64,000 bases of DNA. Origin: Numida meleagris (taxonomy: Eukaryota; Chordata; Aves; Galliformes; Numididae). Position numbers and translations under genes: made by a program. A model generated the notes under the pieces. The model was not told the origin of the DNA, ran no database searches, and worked only from the letters and a program-made list of their open reading frames with translations. Shown here one piece after another: positions 40,101-54,780 of this stretch (position 1 is the first letter of the stretch; each line of letters opens with the position of its first letter). Location of the stretch: positions 34,104,181 to 34,168,180 of the forward strand of contig NC_034412.1 of the NCBI RefSeq assembly GCF_002078875.1, written 5' to 3'.

Positions 40101-40983
40101 TAAGCTCAGCCCTTCATTCCTTGATATTTAATAAATGATTCATTGTTATGATTGATAAAGGTCACAGCCTACCCATCTCTAAAATTGCAGCCTTCACTTA
40201 GTCTGCGAAGCCTTGTCTCTGTAACAGTTTTTACCACCAGAGATTTATGTGCAGACACTCAGTGTAAGCCAGGAAAACTCCATTATTTTTTTTTTAAACA
40301 GCAATATAATCTCCTTAAAAACCACAAGTCCTCAGCTAAGAGATAACTACCACCAAAATATCACCGCAGTGACAATGGCTTCTCTGTACTGCACAGCGAA
40401 TGAACTCCACACTGTGCTCTGCAGCCTTGCTGTCCCAGTCACAAGAGCAACTGGTGTGACTGGATATGACTGGAGTGGGCTATGATTTCTTTTTGGTCCA
40501 CTTGCCTAAGTTTTCGTCTTAAGGAAACCATGGCACAGGGAAGGCTAGCTGGGACACAGTCAGGGCATACGTCAGATGTAGGTGTTTGGAAACAATACTT
40601 TGGCTGCACACTTCAGATATTGCCTCTCATTTTTGTGTTGGAGGCTGGCTGTGCTCCAGATCTGATCCCATCATGCACACAGCTCCATAGCCCCACGATT
40701 TCACAATCCACTGGGTGAGGTGAGAGAGAGATGGTGCAGGGCTCCTCCTGGATCTGTCAGGAAGGCCTGACACAAAGGGCTTAATAACATAGATATTTCA
40801 ATAAGGTAGAATGAGAAGAGGAATATATACAGTGAGTAAAACTTATGATGGGAACCCCACATTTGTGATGCATCAGTCAGAACTTGGATGGATTTTCCTA
40901 CAATGCCCTGCTCAGATCCTGTTCACACTTCTGGTCATTCAAGCCATGCTATGAAATCCTTACAAGAAAGCGGCTTTACTCAT

Positions 40984-41215
40984 TACTTCCACTGCCAAAG
41001 AGAAAGGCAGCACCACACTGTGCAGCATGGAGGCCATGCTGGGCAGGCCAGAAGCCTTGCCAGTGGCAGCAGGGCCAGCACCCAGCAGTCCCGCTGCATG
41101 GCTCACTGACTACCCAGGGCACGACGGCCTCCAGGCAAGGATCGCTGCTCCCAGTCAGTCTGACCCACTGCCACCTCCACAGTTCCAGCACACAAAGGCC
41201 TTAGGGTGGTGGTAA
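40984..41215. other. GC-richer patch with overlapping open frames
   Basis: Several overlapping frames are open on both strands here (up to 106 codons on plus, 71 on minus). That is what locally raised GC produces by chance. The translated products are rich in Pro, Ala, Gln and His and match no family that I know. Splice-site or start context is not convincing. It could be an old, unrecognised repeat or an untranslated exon, but nothing visible decides this. Confidence 0.4.
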
Positions 41216-44200
41216 AGGAGCTCATTCCCCATTCCCATGCATTGACAAGTAAATAGCTTATGCTTCACCTCCAGGAAAAACAGCACCTAGGTGCTACAGT
41301 CCTGCCTGGAGGAGAGAAATAAGGAAACCCAGGAGTCTCACAACAGGAACAGGATCAGAGGTGGGCAAAGACATTGCAAGCCCAGCTATGAGGAAGGAAA
41401 CACTTCAGAAGACACCTCAAGGGAGGCTGCAATCAGACACAAGAACCAACCTAGCAGCGTTCCCTTTCACACTGAGGAAGGGGGCCATCCACATTGCCCC
41501 TCACTGCTCATACCTCACGTGAACTAGATGGAACGTGCTTTCAAGCACCTGGCAAGGAAGAGGAGGGAGGTGCCAAGGATAATTCTGACCCATCTGAGAG
41601 CATCTGGAGCCCTTAGAAGGCCTGCTATTACACAAGTCACAAGGAACAGTCAGGAGAAGTGATGATTTCAGACACGTTCATTTCTCTTCGCTTTGATGCC
41701 TGTTCTTTTTTTGGAAATGGCAATTCTCCCTGACTTCTCATGGTTTTGGTTTTAATCGCAGAAACTTGTGATATCCGATACTAGATAACACCAGAGCCAT
41801 AAGGCATTGCTTCAACTCTAAACTATTAGAAAGTCATTTCACTTGAAAGCATTTCATAAGCAAAGGGGAAAAAAAAAAAAAAGAGCAACTTACTATGTTA
41901 TACTAAAAAAAGAAAAAGGAAAAAATATACCTCTGTGCACTTGCTGATAGGAAAGAAGGAAACATAAAAGGAGTTGCAAAAACACTCTGGAATGGAAAAC
42001 AAAAGTGTGTACTGTTTTTCCTTAGCATTCCTAATCCTTTCCTGCTAATCAAGTATTGGATAACAACATCGCTTACATGTCTCACAGTGTGCTGCACTAA
42101 AAGAAGGAAGGAAGGTCTCTGCCTCATCTGCCTAGAGACTGTATCAGCTTCAACTGCTACAGGCATCAGCTGCAAGGTGATACACAATCCACATTAGCCT
42201 CCTGACATTACTATGTCCCCAGAGCATATATGTGTGAACTGCAACTAGAAAATTGAACTTAGAGCAGCCCAATATTGCAGCGCAGACCTATGCCTTCCAG
42301 GCAATCCTAATGATTTCTGTAGAAAAAGAGGAATGCACCCTGCACAAGTGACCGTGCAGCATAAGATGTAACACTGAAGTCACAGGACGCAGCAGATAAA
42401 ACCAAATTATCTCACAGTGACTGTTCATTACAGTAAATAATAAAGTATGCTGTTAAAAATCAGCGTGATTTGCTTCTTGACAGAATTTTGAAGGAAACCC
42501 GCACCTCTGCAGGACTACATTAGAGATAACTGAAAACTGAATCCCATCCACGTGACTGCTGCTGGGTGTCAGTACTGCATCCTCATTTTCTTCCAAAGAA
42601 GAAAAGAGAAAAATTCAAATCACCCAGCCTCTGAAGAGAGTTGGTTCCTACATCCTTCTTCATTTGAAGCTGCCACTCTGAAGGGGCATCAAAGGAGGTG
42701 ACTTTTTTTTGTTGTGACAGATCTAACAAAATCTTTTCTTCTGAAAGATTTTAATAGGCTCATAACAGGTCAGAAAGTACACAAAAGGGCTGGATGGGAG
42801 CCAAACATCAGCCTGTTTTGCTTCAGCATCTACAGGTGAGGCAGAACAGGCCAGTGGCTACAGCACTGGTAATTTCCCACTGTAAAGACTAGGGTGGTCT
42901 TAGGCACAGTTGCAGGATGAAAGAAGCTGTCGATATTTACAGGCTGTTCAGGACACAAGCTTGGCAGAGTATACCAAAGGGCTTGAAACCGTATTTCTGA
43001 TGCATCTAGGGGATCTTCTGAGATAAGGGGCTGGTTTATTTCTCTTCTGAAGCAGAAGCCCTTTGCCAGTTTTGGCTCCAGATCACAGAGCCCCCAACAA
43101 GGACTGGAATATTAATTTCTAAGGAACAGTCAGAATCTGATTTTTGTTGTTGTTGGTCTTCAACCAAAACCATACTAAAAAAACAACAAAAAAGCAGTAA
43201 TGATTCTCCACCAGTGTCTTGATGCCTTTTATTACCTCAGAAATTACTCATAGGAGAATTCTTTTTTTTGCTACCTAGAATTTTAAAGGCAGTCATGCTT
43301 GAGAATATATCAATGACACCACATGCCAAAGAGATAGTCTAGGTTTTTACAGATTTTTCCAAAATAAAACAGTACAGTAAAAAGTTGACTACATACCTCT
43401 GTGCTAGACTCACTCTAACCCTGTTACACTCATAACTACATTATCTAATGGAAGGACTCTAAAAAGAAATCTCTTAATAAATCTAAATACATATGTCTGA
43501 TCATGACCCGCTTATTTCAGCCTGTTAACATAGCCTGAATCATCACGTTGATAGTGGTTCTAATGAGTCACTTCTGAGCATGTAAGTGAAGCCTGTTAAA
43601 TATCTTAATAAGTTTTCTCTGAGCACTTGAAACTGACCCATACCTTTTGCAATCCACAATATACACCTGGAAGGAAAAGTCCAGTGATCTGTGCCTCACC
43701 CGGCCTGACAAAGCCATTATGTCCCACTTTTAATGAGAGCCACACTAATTGCCTTTGTGGGGCAAAACAAAGAGAGATTTAAAAAAAAAATGCAAAGAAA
43801 GGACAGAGGACTACAGGCTCAGACTCGAGGTGGAATCCAAACTCGTGCCCTGACAATATTAAGTATTACCTCTCCAGGGCTGAGTAAAACCACAAAGAGC
43901 AATCACCCTGACATCAGAGATTAAAAACACCTCTAAAAGGCAGCTTACTTGAAAATATAGTTATAGCCTCAGCTTATGGTAGACGTTTCCCTCCAATGAC
44001 TGTGAGAAAAATAAAGCTGATTTTCTTTAAAAATAAAAGAAACAACAACAACAGACACTAAAAAAACCCACAGAACAAGCCCCATAGTAAGGGATTTCTT
44101 TCTTCTGAAGCATATTAGATCTTAATTTCTTGAAGTGTATTCAATAAATGGCTTTTTCACTACTTGAAATTACTGGGTGCCATCCTGTTGTCTAAACCTG

Positions 44201-47200
44201 GAGATGCTGCAGTTTGTTGTGCGATGAAACAAAGCTCAGCCAGCAGAAGTCCCACTGCACTAACTCATGGGACCCACATCAATTTAAGCGAGCTGAGAAC
44301 ATCGTCAGGAGAACCTGCACTGCATTAAATACAAGTGGAGGTTTGCCACTTCTCTGAAGCCAAAGATAGAAACAAACTGGAAAATCCAGAATTCTTCACA
44401 TACAGACGTGGATGGCCCCCTTCCTCAGTGTGAAAGACAGACCAGCTAGAAAAAAACATGCTAAATCTTGAGTTAGAAAAACACTTCTGTTAAAATGGCT
44501 GTTACAGACATACTAAACTACAAGGCTGGTTTCCCTCCAAGTACCTCATTCCTGTCTACTGTATTTCAAATGTCCAACACATTTCTAGTTATTTCAAGCT
44601 AGTTCAGATCACCCTAAATCCATACAGCATTCTGCAACTCAATCTGCATCTTCCCTGACTTCCAGTTTCTGCCCTGAACAAACTTAAAGGAGAAAGCAGG
44701 AAACAGGGGAGACAACAGGACTTCTTCAAGTTCTCTCTGACCCATAATGCTGAGCTTGCAGCTCCCTGTGCAATGGGAATTACCTCCAAGCCATTATCCA
44801 CGAAGTAAGCACTGCCTGGGAGTCCCAGAAAAACAAGTCATGAAAACTGCAGGGAAGCCAGAGGGCCACAAACTGGAAGTCACACCAACACTTCCCTAAA
44901 ACAACTTTTAAAGTTATGTTGCCATCTCAGGGGATCTCCCAGCTTCTTCACAGGAGGGAAAATTCCAGCCACTGCTAGTGAGTTTCTCTTCAGTATCATC
45001 TAGCCTGGTTATTTCCACACATTATCATGTTCTGGTTTGATTCTTGTCATGCTTAGAGGTGATGAGGTGTTTCCGATCTGGATGTACTCTCTCCAGGGCA
45101 TTTTTCAATGTTTCATCAAGAGCTGTCACACCAGACCAGAAACAAATGGGAGAGAGGGCAGCCGTACAACAGCGCAGCTAGGAAAGATAATACATTTGCA
45201 GCAGGGAATAAGAGGTTCCTGATGGAAGGAAGTGAATTTACAAGGACGTAGATTTTGTCTCTAATTACTTGTGCTCTTGTTCTCCCATATTTGTGGGTAA
45301 GAGAGAAGCCTTCTCCCTTGGTTTTGACAAGCTCACCTTCCAGCTCTCTTCATTTGCCCTCACTTCTCTTCAAGTCATCCTCTTCTGTCCATGAGTTCTC
45401 CACAATCCCAGGAGGACACGGCAACTGAGGGCTTGCCAGTGCCACTGGAGGAGGTGGCCACGACAGCATACATGTAGTCAAGTACATCCTTGGTGGCCTC
45501 ACTACCCACCTTCCTACTGTTTTGTATGGGACAGGCTTCTTTGAGAGCATGATTAAAACTGTTAGAAAGTACGGTCACTTTGCAGTGTAAGGAACAGACT
45601 GCTAGGAAACCAAACAACTGATTTCTAAAGAAACGGCTTTGGAGGTGTGTTGTCCACACTGGGCAAATCGTCACTGCAAGAAGGGATGGAATCTGTACAC
45701 TGCATGTGTTACACGAAAGCTGCGTTACTCAGACTGCCCCACATCAAATAAATAAATCACATTTTACATTTGCACCTGAAACAAAGAAAGATAAATAATG
45801 TATTGTGAGGAGTATGGTGCTAAAGAAGAGCAAAAGGAAAACCAGGATTCTGGGTAACTCAGCTTAGAGAGGATTCTGAAATAGAGCAGAACCTGAAGCA
45901 TATTCCATATTTGTGTCGTGTAAACAAATTATCTGTCTCGATGCAGTGATGCTGTGATATTACCAAGCTTTCTGCATTCTGTTCTCTTCAGTGGGAGAAA
46001 AATAGACTGGAGCTGCTGGAGAATGTTAAAAGTGTGAGTCTGTAACCTACACTGTTGAACAAGTTGCTCTCTAAGTCACAAAAAAAGCACGGTTATTTTT
46101 CCTTAAAGGGAGATTACAGGAGAAAAGCAAAGTAACTTTTTTGTCATTTGAATTTCAAATATATGTATGCCACAGCAGGGTGGCAGAAGTAAGTAAGACA
46201 CATTTTATAGAGTGCTAATTGCATCAGAAGCACATCAATGGCTTCTTAATTTTTGTTCCTTCACTTCTCCCCAATCTAAATCCATTTCCTTGCATCCCAG
46301 TTCATTGTTTTTTCTTTTGGATTTTTCTCATTTCCATATTTTTTTCAGTTAATCTCTTCTTTTCCCTCTTTATCACTCCCATTCCTAATCCCTAGATTCA
46401 GTTTTCCATACCTAAAGGCTGTACGCTGCATTTTGGTTCTCTTCTCTAAGGCAAAGAAAGATCTCGTTTTCTTTGCTTTTCTTGCTATTCTTTCTCTGCC
46501 AGTACAGACAACACTGAATGCCAAAACTATCGCACAGTCCAAAGTTAGAGACTGTGTGTGAACAATTTCCAAATATATTTTCATGGTCATTTCTTCTCTC
46601 TTAAAATCATGTTATACTTCTCCTTTTTCACCCTTCAGCCAGTTGTTTTATCTGATTTTCCTTCTGAGGTCAGAATAGAACTGCAGGCCATGCATAATAC
46701 AAAGCTGGGGGAAGGAAAGGGACTGTTTGGATTCGGTGTGCCTGCCCGAAGGCCCTGAGAAATTAACACAGATCCAGCAAACCAGATTTACAATCCAACA
46801 TTTCTGAAGCTGTAGGATGTTCAAGACCTACGTTTAATGCTAAAGTGTGTGTTTTACCACTCCACACCGGTTGTTGCTTACAAGAGAAAATGCTATTATG
46901 GATATCAATTCTGCACACAGACAAGATCCCACTCCAACTCTCCTCCAGGGAGCAGCACGCAGAGGATTTCACCTCCGCTCACTATCTCCTTGGGCCCTCA
47001 CCTGTTCCATGCTCGATAGGCTCAATAGTTTGCGGCTCAGAAGTTGGAGTATTCCTTAAAATACTCCTTCAGTGAGTATTATACAGTCATTATCGGTTGT
47101 AATGTTCTGGGCACATTTGAAAAAGGATAGATTTCACGTTCTCTAACTCAGGACCTCTGTCCCCATGGGTTTGGTAATGCTCCCAGCCAAGATGTCACAT

Positions 47201-50200
47201 TAGGGAGCAGTCACGTGGAACAGCTTTCAAAACTCAGGGGCATCATTTAAACACCTTGGTGAGGTGCAGGCTACTTTAGAAGACAGCCAAGGGCTGAGCA
47301 TAGTCATAGTGCAGGGCTCTGTGCATGCTGCATCCCCAGTGAGGCTCCCCCAGCTCAACAGGCCTCAGTCTGCCAACAGCCTGGCACCCCCACCATCCCA
47401 TAAGCGACCCAGTTACCAACACACCAGATGCCCTGCAAGGCCCCCGACAGTCACAAACTGTGATGTTCCCTAGCTTAGATCTTCCCTTCATGGGTAGCTC
47501 ACTGGTGCCAGTCAGGGTGCCTGAGCATACCCCAGCATTGATCTCCAAGCAGCTCCCCTCTCTCCCTCATTCCTAGGATCTCTCTTCCAGACAAGATCTT
47601 CACGTTCTTTCCCACAGCCCTCTGGAACACCATAGTCCTGATTTCTATGTCTGAACAATCAATGTGCAGAAGTACTGTAAATGTTCAGTCTCAAACTGGT
47701 GGTACTCACGTTTCTTCTCCACTTAGAGGATTCAAGATGCGTCATGATTACATTTTTAAAACCTTAGATATTATCAAAATTGTAGCCAGCCTTAACAGCT
47801 GTAGCTAGCAAGAAGCAAGCTTCTCCTTGGGATTCCTAAGGTTGATTTCAGACACTCACCCACACAAACACCCGATTATCCTCTGGCTACTGGCATTCAC
47901 AGTTGAAGATATTTTTTTCCGCCTACAACAGCACCTGAGTGCAATACACAGCTATATGCTGGTTTATAGACCAATATAATTATTAACAGGAGTCTTCATT
48001 GCTTCCAACACTTCAAGTTTTAAGTGCTGCAAAAATCACCTCATGCTTTCCTCTTTCATAACACTGCTGATAGTCTGGAGTTAACGTGGGTTCAGCAGTC
48101 AAAACAATCACCTTCAGAAACAGAAAAGGAGTGGTGTAGGTTCCTGCTATGAAGCCAGAAAGTCACCCTGTTATCCTCTGAATAATCAATCACACACCAC
48201 CGTGTTTTTCTGGTCTTTGATTTTGCAAACTCAAGAAACAGCCAGAGATACTCGGAATCAATTTTCAGAACCTGCCACATGTTTCTGTCAGCTGTGAGGT
48301 ACCTCACAGGGTCACAGAGGTTTCAGAGAAGGCAGGATGTGGGTAAGCTAACTGCACAACCTGATTTACTGAAGAAAGTCATAAGACTAAAACTCAAAAT
48401 GGGGAAGTGGTGACAAACAAAGAATGCTCCACTCCCTCTAAGGCACATCCACACTGATTAACAACTATATTTCAGAGGCAAAATCATGTTTAGTTTCAGA
48501 AGATGCAAAGGAGGCTGTGACATGGCAATGAAGGTCACGGGGGACAGGCTCCATATCACTCACTCTCTCAGATAGCCCATTTCTCAACCCAGCGCCCACA
48601 GCAGCTTTACCCAGCACTACTGATAGAGCTCAGTTAGTACAACATCTTGACAAGATGGAGAACTGCAAATCATGGGCCTTAGCTTTACTGAAGCAGACAA
48701 AGTAAATTTAAACACTCCAGAAGAACACTGACCACCATACTGTATTTTAGCATGAGAATAGAAAGAGCTATCAACAGAAGCTACTGTAGCACAAATGTAG
48801 CTAGAGCATACATTATCCAAACAGAACTCTATCCAAATATCAGAGCTAATAAACTTAATATTGAGAAAAGTATCAAGGAACTTCTAGTGACTGTACACAA
48901 TTAGAACCATGGGTTACATCTCACATGACAGAAGCTCAGGGGTCTTTGCTTCAAGAACACTACCAGCACATTGATGAAAATGGTTTTTAGTCACCATCTT
49001 GCACAACTTTTCACTGACATGCATTGTAATGCTGGCACAAAGCCAAGCTATTTTAATACTGAAGTACCAGTGCTATTTTGTAGGATTAAGAATTTGCATC
49101 CGGATAACATATCTATTACAAGGAGAGAACAATTTAGGTACAAAGTCAGTATGTTCAGGATGATGCACCAGTTTTGCTTCAGAAAGCCCTGTGGAGCAGG
49201 GCCAATGCACAGTTTCAAGTGAAGGGTCCTGCTGAATACAAGTCTAAAACCACATTCAAACCAAAGTGCTTGGATAGTTCAGGCCTTAAAAAATTTCTGT
49301 TCCAGCTAGTTTTCAGATTAGCCTCTGTACTTTCTTCACTTCACGATCTATGCCACTATGGAGTGATGCAATAATTCCCTATGTTGACCTTCATTTTATG
49401 CATTACAGAAATTACTATCTACATTGTATTACATATTCCAGAGATTTTAAATGCAGGCAGAAGCGTTCTTGTAGCTGTGAGGAACTGAGCAGCTATTTGA
49501 AGTCATTTATGCATCCTGCTGTGGAGATCTGCAAAGCCAGGCATGCACCTCTTCATCTCACAGCCAGCAGCAACCCTCCCAATCTCCCCACCTCAGCACC
49601 ACTTGGGTAAAGAGATAACTGCTGATAGCTGAGGCTTGTTCTGCCTTCCCAGTCAGCTGTGCAAACCGTGCAGAAATCCTACTATGAACAATGTTTTAAT
49701 CTTGTTCCAATACCCTTTCTCCCAACCCCGTGCAGGCAGGCAGACCAACCTATCTCCTGCATGGCTTTGCTAAGCCTCAGAAGTCTTTTGTTGTGCTTCC
49801 GACTGTGTGACTGTGTTGCCTGCAGCCCAGTGGTTTTCTTTTGAAGACTTGCATCAGAATCCTTCTCCCGATGGTTTTAGTGCTTTAGTAAAGGGTTTTC
49901 TTTGTCTTAAATGTTTTTACAAGCTCAAAAGTATGTTTGTGAAGAGCATCTTCCCAGCCTGCAGGACAGCATACAATGATGTGACACTCCATTCACAAGA
50001 TCTGGTATTACCAAAGGAGGGAAAAATTCTCAGAATTCTTCTCACTTTTCTTTGTTTTTTTAATCCGTTTACTGAAAAAAAAAAAGAACTTTCAATTTTA
50101 CAGTATCAGCTGTTCAGTGCTAAGTCATGAAAAATCAACGTAATGCCTCACACAAAATGCAGATGTTTATATTCAAAAACATAAGGGCTTACAACAACTT

Positions 50201-53200
50201 GTCTGCACCTAGAAGTACAGCAGAATAACAAGCAAACTTCTATAATGAATGTTGAGTCTGTATCTTGCCACACCAATCTTTCAGCAGCTGATCCAAAGCC
50301 ACCCAAACACGATGGAAACAAAACAACTCAGAAAAAGTTCAGAATACATCTCTCCCTATCCTGCCCTGTGCTGTTGGCATTTGCTTTTTTCACACCAAAA
50401 GGAGAAAAGATATATGGGGTCAAGTGCTCTCACAATTCAGAAAACGAAGGCTGAACAACATCCAGGTCAGTGAGCACAAGAGTTGGTTTTGGTAGTACAA
50501 TCTGTTACCAAGTGCACCTCATGTCACTGAAGCACCGCGAGGACAGAGATGGTTCTGTCACAACGTTCCAGTAATGTCTCTCAATAGGATAAGGAAAAAA
50601 CATCGCAGAGCTACCAGAACTGCATGGGGCTTGTCTACATGATGGGCTTTTCCTCAGAGCAACAAGTGGTTATTCACCAAAGTAGTTAGTCCAGAAATAT
50701 TGACCTCACCCTGAGAATCTCCAGCCAGGTTAAGGAAGAAGACAACACCCAGCCATAAATACTTTGGGAGCAACATGCACCAGCAAGGTGCTCCCGGGGC
50801 TCTGCAGAACACACGTGAACCTGGAGGAAGGCCACCCTGCCCTATAAGATGCCCACTGAGCTTTCAGGTGTTACATCACAGCAGAGGAGGGCAGGGGTAA
50901 ATGTTGGTAATTTGTGTTTAAAACACTGCCAGACTCTGTCGCAGGTATGGCAGGTAAAGCAGCTCACAGCTAATACCTGAACTGATTTGGGATTAATATT
51001 TAAAGACCTTTGAGAATTACATTTCTGCTAAAGCCTCTTTTAGAATATGAAATATACTTTTAAATAAAAGTCATTTAGGAAAATGACTGAGATTTATGGA
51101 TACTCGAATTTGTACAAGCCCTTGGAGGGCAGCCTCACCAAATTTGTACTGATTGTTATCCCTCTCTATCAACATGGAGCGGGTGTTTGGACCACCCCTG
51201 CTCAGTAAAAGAGATGTTTGCTGAGAAAGTCTTATCCTGAGCCTAAGACAGCTGGGATAACAGCTAATAAAGTCATGCGGAGAAGCGGGACAGAAATGCA
51301 AAGGGAAACAGCGGCAGGACAGCATTTTAGGATGTAAGAGAATGGGGAAAAAGTTGCAAAAGTTGACATTTTGAACATGCATTGGAGGGAGCTTCTACAT
51401 GGAGAAAGTCATGCTGACTCTAAACTCTTATTTGTTCACGTTTGCCCAAGACAGTGAAAATCAGTGCCAGTAAAGGGAAGTGTGCATTAGCTCTAAGTAT
51501 CCACTAATAGCCAACACAAGCACAAGTATGCTTGCCTGCCAACAGTCCCTATAGGACTGCTTGTAGCTTCAATACCAAGGCCTAAGCCCCTAGGCCCTCA
51601 CCTGGGCTGTTGACCACAACACAGCTCCAGGCACTCAGGAACATTTCCTATTCATCTTACTTATTTCCAAGCTATCTTCACACTATTCCAGACCGGAAGC
51701 TTAGTGCAGAGCTTCATGCCAAGACCCTGTCAAACTCCCTTGTGAGAAGTGCTAGAGGAGTCATTTTGTCTCTTATCTGCTGCTCCCACCAGCTGCTCAC
51801 TTCAGCCCTAAGGGCTATCCCACCTGTGACCTTGTACTCACAAGGTTTGTTTTTTGTCTTTCAAAAAACTCAAACTTACGGGGCGAGCTGGGCTATAATC
51901 AGAGATGCACAGATGTAAATGAAAACCATAGGTATGGCAAGGGTTTGCTAGTCAAAGATACAAATACTCTTGAGATATCATGAGGTCAGTCATTTAATGC
52001 AAGCAGGATGTAGACTATGAGGTGAAGACTCCATAAGAAGGCAAGCTGCAAAGAGAAGCTTTGTAGTGTGAGACACAAGGCAGGCATCATGTCAACTCCA
52101 TGCCCTTCTGTTCTTCTTGGTTGACTTCCCAGACGCACACCACAGGCCAAGAGCCTCAAACCAAAAAATTCTTTCTTGAACAAGTGAAAACCAGAAAGTC
52201 CCTATAAGCTGACCTTTTGCACACATCAAGAATGCAGATGCAGGCCACAGAAGGGTTGGGCAAATCCAAAAAGGTATTCTTGGCTTTCACTCAAGCAGGT
52301 AGAAGCCCTAGCCAAACATAGGGTCAAGGTCTCGAGTAGACATAGGCACTCTTCTAATTGTGCTAGTACATCACAGATGTCTCACTACTCACAGACATGA
52401 AAACTCCATAACAAAGCATTCCCAAAGCACAAGTCTGTTTCTTTTACTGAAAGTCATGCTAGCCCATCACTAGACCACCAATTACTTCAGTACAAAGGGA
52501 CACACCAGTAAACACAGCTATGTAGTGAGCTGGTTTGAGGCAAAATTATACCCACTTCAAAGGGAAGTCAAATTTATGAATATACTCCTGACTGTGTGCC
52601 TCAGCAAGGGGCTGCATTCTGCAGGCTGAGGCTTTTCAACATCAAAGCAACACGGTTTAAGAAAAAACTCAAATAAACAACCCCACGTTTTGTTTTTTTT
52701 TGATACGCAGGTCAAGAGGAGGATGAAGAAGCAAACTAACCCAGAACTCTGTTGTACTGAGCCGCATCAGGGACAACAGCAAAGATCTTCAGTGCTGAAG
52801 ATGTCAGTACATCTAGCCATCCAAATGAGCCACATACAGCATATGTAAATACAGCAGAGTGTTTTTCCCCATGTTTAGTACATAAATCTAAATACTGTAA
52901 CACCCATAAAGCAGATCAGAAAGCATGGTTTCAGAGAAAGGTTTGATTGCCCCAGAGACTCTCTATCCCTTCTTCCCATGGCCTTCTGTCTTCATTTAAA
53001 CCATATGTTTTACTACAGCTCTGAGTGCTCAACACTCTGGAAAATTGCACCAGTAAATTAGGGGATTGTTTATGTCTGCTTGTACAGAAATCCTTCCTGC
53101 TGGCTACAGTAATGAATGAGCAAAGCTTTCATTTGCTGCACTGCTGCTAACCATTTCTCTAACGCATCACTGCCTAGAGTTTGTGGAAAGATCAGCCTTT

Positions 53201-53440
53201 GGTAAGAAAGGAAGTTTGCTCAGCAAGTATTTCCAGGACAATTTGGAAAAGGTTTCATCTAACTGCAGTTCTTCTGTTTAAGCTGAGGAAGAACTGTGAG
53301 CCCCAAGCCTGACAATAGGCCTCTATTAATATTTGGAGAATTAGTTGTTCTATTAGAGGAAAAGGCCAGGCAGTCAGAAAGAGATTTTGTGAGCTCAGAC
53401 TAAAAATAGTAGTAAGCATTTATTCATCTGTAAGCCTGTT
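41216..53440. other. Unique sequence, no gene seen
   Basis: Twelve kilobases with no recognisable gene, RNA gene or interspersed repeat. It holds an A14 run at 41869-41882, an AAC run at 44041-44053, a GC-richer patch at about 47300-47460 with frames on both strands, and the hairpin at 51069-51088. The 103-codon minus-strand frame at 51071-51382 has no recognisable domain. Confidence 0.55.
51069..51088. repeat. Short hairpin, 8-bp stem and 4-base loop
   Basis: AGTCATTT and AAATGACT are exact complements around AGGA. A 9-bp direct repeat, AATTTGTAC, lies just downstream at 51107-51115 and 51141-51149. This may be the edge of an old mobile element, but no body is recognised. Confidence 0.6.
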
Positions 53441-53444
53441 TATC

Positions 53445-53640
53445 TTGGATAGTTTTTCACTGATTTTACTGGGGCTCTTCCAGGTCTCTAAGCTTGAAAA
53501 GCTTTTAACAAATAAAGGTGGTTCTTTGACAGATGGGCTGTTTCCAAGCTTCCAAGGCAAGAAGCTCCCTTTAACCTTCGCAGCAAGGCCATCAATAAAA
53601 GCGATGATCAAAGAGGGCCAAATTCTGCCCTTCATGGTAA
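53445..53640. repeat. Possible ancient amniote interspersed repeat
   Basis: Two phrases, 'gattttactggggctcttcc' (53461-53480) and 'gggccaaattctgccc' (about 53615-53630), resemble wording common in very old repeats shared by turtles, crocodiles and birds. The rest is too worn to follow. The match is from memory and weak; open frames of 71 to 86 codons on both strands are probably a by-product. Confidence 0.3.
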
Positions 53641-54780
53641 AGATCTATATAATCACAAATCCCCAGAGAACAGAAGGCTCTTTTCTCTCAGCACACATAC
53701 AATAACCAAATAAACAAATGGAAAGCAGCTCCCAGACTTTTATGCCACCTGCACATTTAACTGTCCTAGTCTTCTAGGTAAGTGGCCAGCCTGCGTCACT
53801 GTAGGCAAAGAGAATATTTAGAAGGTGACAAGTCATACAAAAGTAGGTAGCATGCTACTGGAACTGTACCTTTTCTTGCATTAGACCTAATACACATTTG
53901 GAGATGGCATTTCTAAGGATCTGTACCAAAGCATTGATTTAATTTTGTATATAAAGCACTTTGTTTGAAAGATTCATATCTGAAATGCAAACTCTTCTGA
54001 CATAAAAGATAGCAAGAAGCATAAATCAGAGAATAACAGAAAACGTAGGGAAGAAGGGGGAGTGTGCTGCTGTCCTGAGCACAAATTCAGGGAAGTTGGA
54101 ATTCTGCCAGCAGAGCAGGAGCACAGGGCACTGACAGCTCCTGGCTATTAAAGTTCTGATGGGTCTTTCTGAAGTCTTGACTGAGATTGCTGTCTTAGTC
54201 AAACAAGGGTGAAGGCAAACTTTCCTGCCTCCAACCTCCCTTACGGAAGTTTGCATTGATTACAGAAGTTATCCTCTTCTTCTTGCATCGCATAGATTTT
54301 TGCTAGCAGCTGCCAAGTTCCCCAGCATTGCTCAGTAATCATCTGTGAGCGGATACAGTCTCTATACAGGGTACGAACACCCATCAGCCTCCTAACTGGA
54401 TCCTTTGCCGTACACAGTATGTCTTCAGTGTCCTGTCCACCATGAACTGTAAAAGTAGCTTAACACAGAGCTTAATACATAAGCTAAACCTCTTTCAAAG
54501 CTTAAAAGGCTATCTCTGCTTGCAATTTAAAGCAGCTTAGTGTGTCTAATCAGAAAATCTATGTCCCACAAAAGAGATATTGTCATCCCCATTAAACAGA
54601 GAATTATCCACTCAATGTCAATGGAAAAAAAGAAAATGTCGTTTGAAGAAAAACTCTTCAAACACACTCCTCAATTACCCGTTTCCAAAACTAATTGGAG
54701 CATACTCTATTAAACAGTGACATTTTTTGTTTGTGCAATGTCCTCATGGAATCTCAACCTACTTTATGTGAAAGTTGCAA
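53641..54780. other. Unique sequence, no gene seen
   Basis: A good donor-like sequence (TAG followed by GTAAGT, about 53779) occurs on the plus strand, but every frame in front of it is stopped within 70 bases. Nothing else is recognised. Confidence 0.5.

Larger units (their letters stand above)
34886..40983. other. AT-rich unique sequence, no gene seen
   Basis: Apart from the T22 tract at 36254-36275 and a TG run at 37101-37112, I see no repeat and no recognisable gene. The open frames do not exceed 103 codons and lie on both strands. Confidence 0.55.

Noticed and set aside
40884..41215. Overlapping plus-strand frames of 62 to 106 codons as a gene
   Set aside because: Several frames are open on both strands at once, which is the mark of GC-richer composition and not of coding. 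No motif is present.
51071..51382. 103-codon minus-strand frame, considered as a retroviral or LTR remnant
   Set aside because: No retroviral motif, primer-binding site or paired LTR could be found. Only a short hairpin and a 9-bp direct repeat are present.
53706..53784. Plus-strand exon ending at a TAG/GTAAGT donor
   Set aside because: The donor is close to perfect, but all three frames in front of it contain stops after the nearest acceptor. A non-coding RNA exon cannot be excluded but has no other support.
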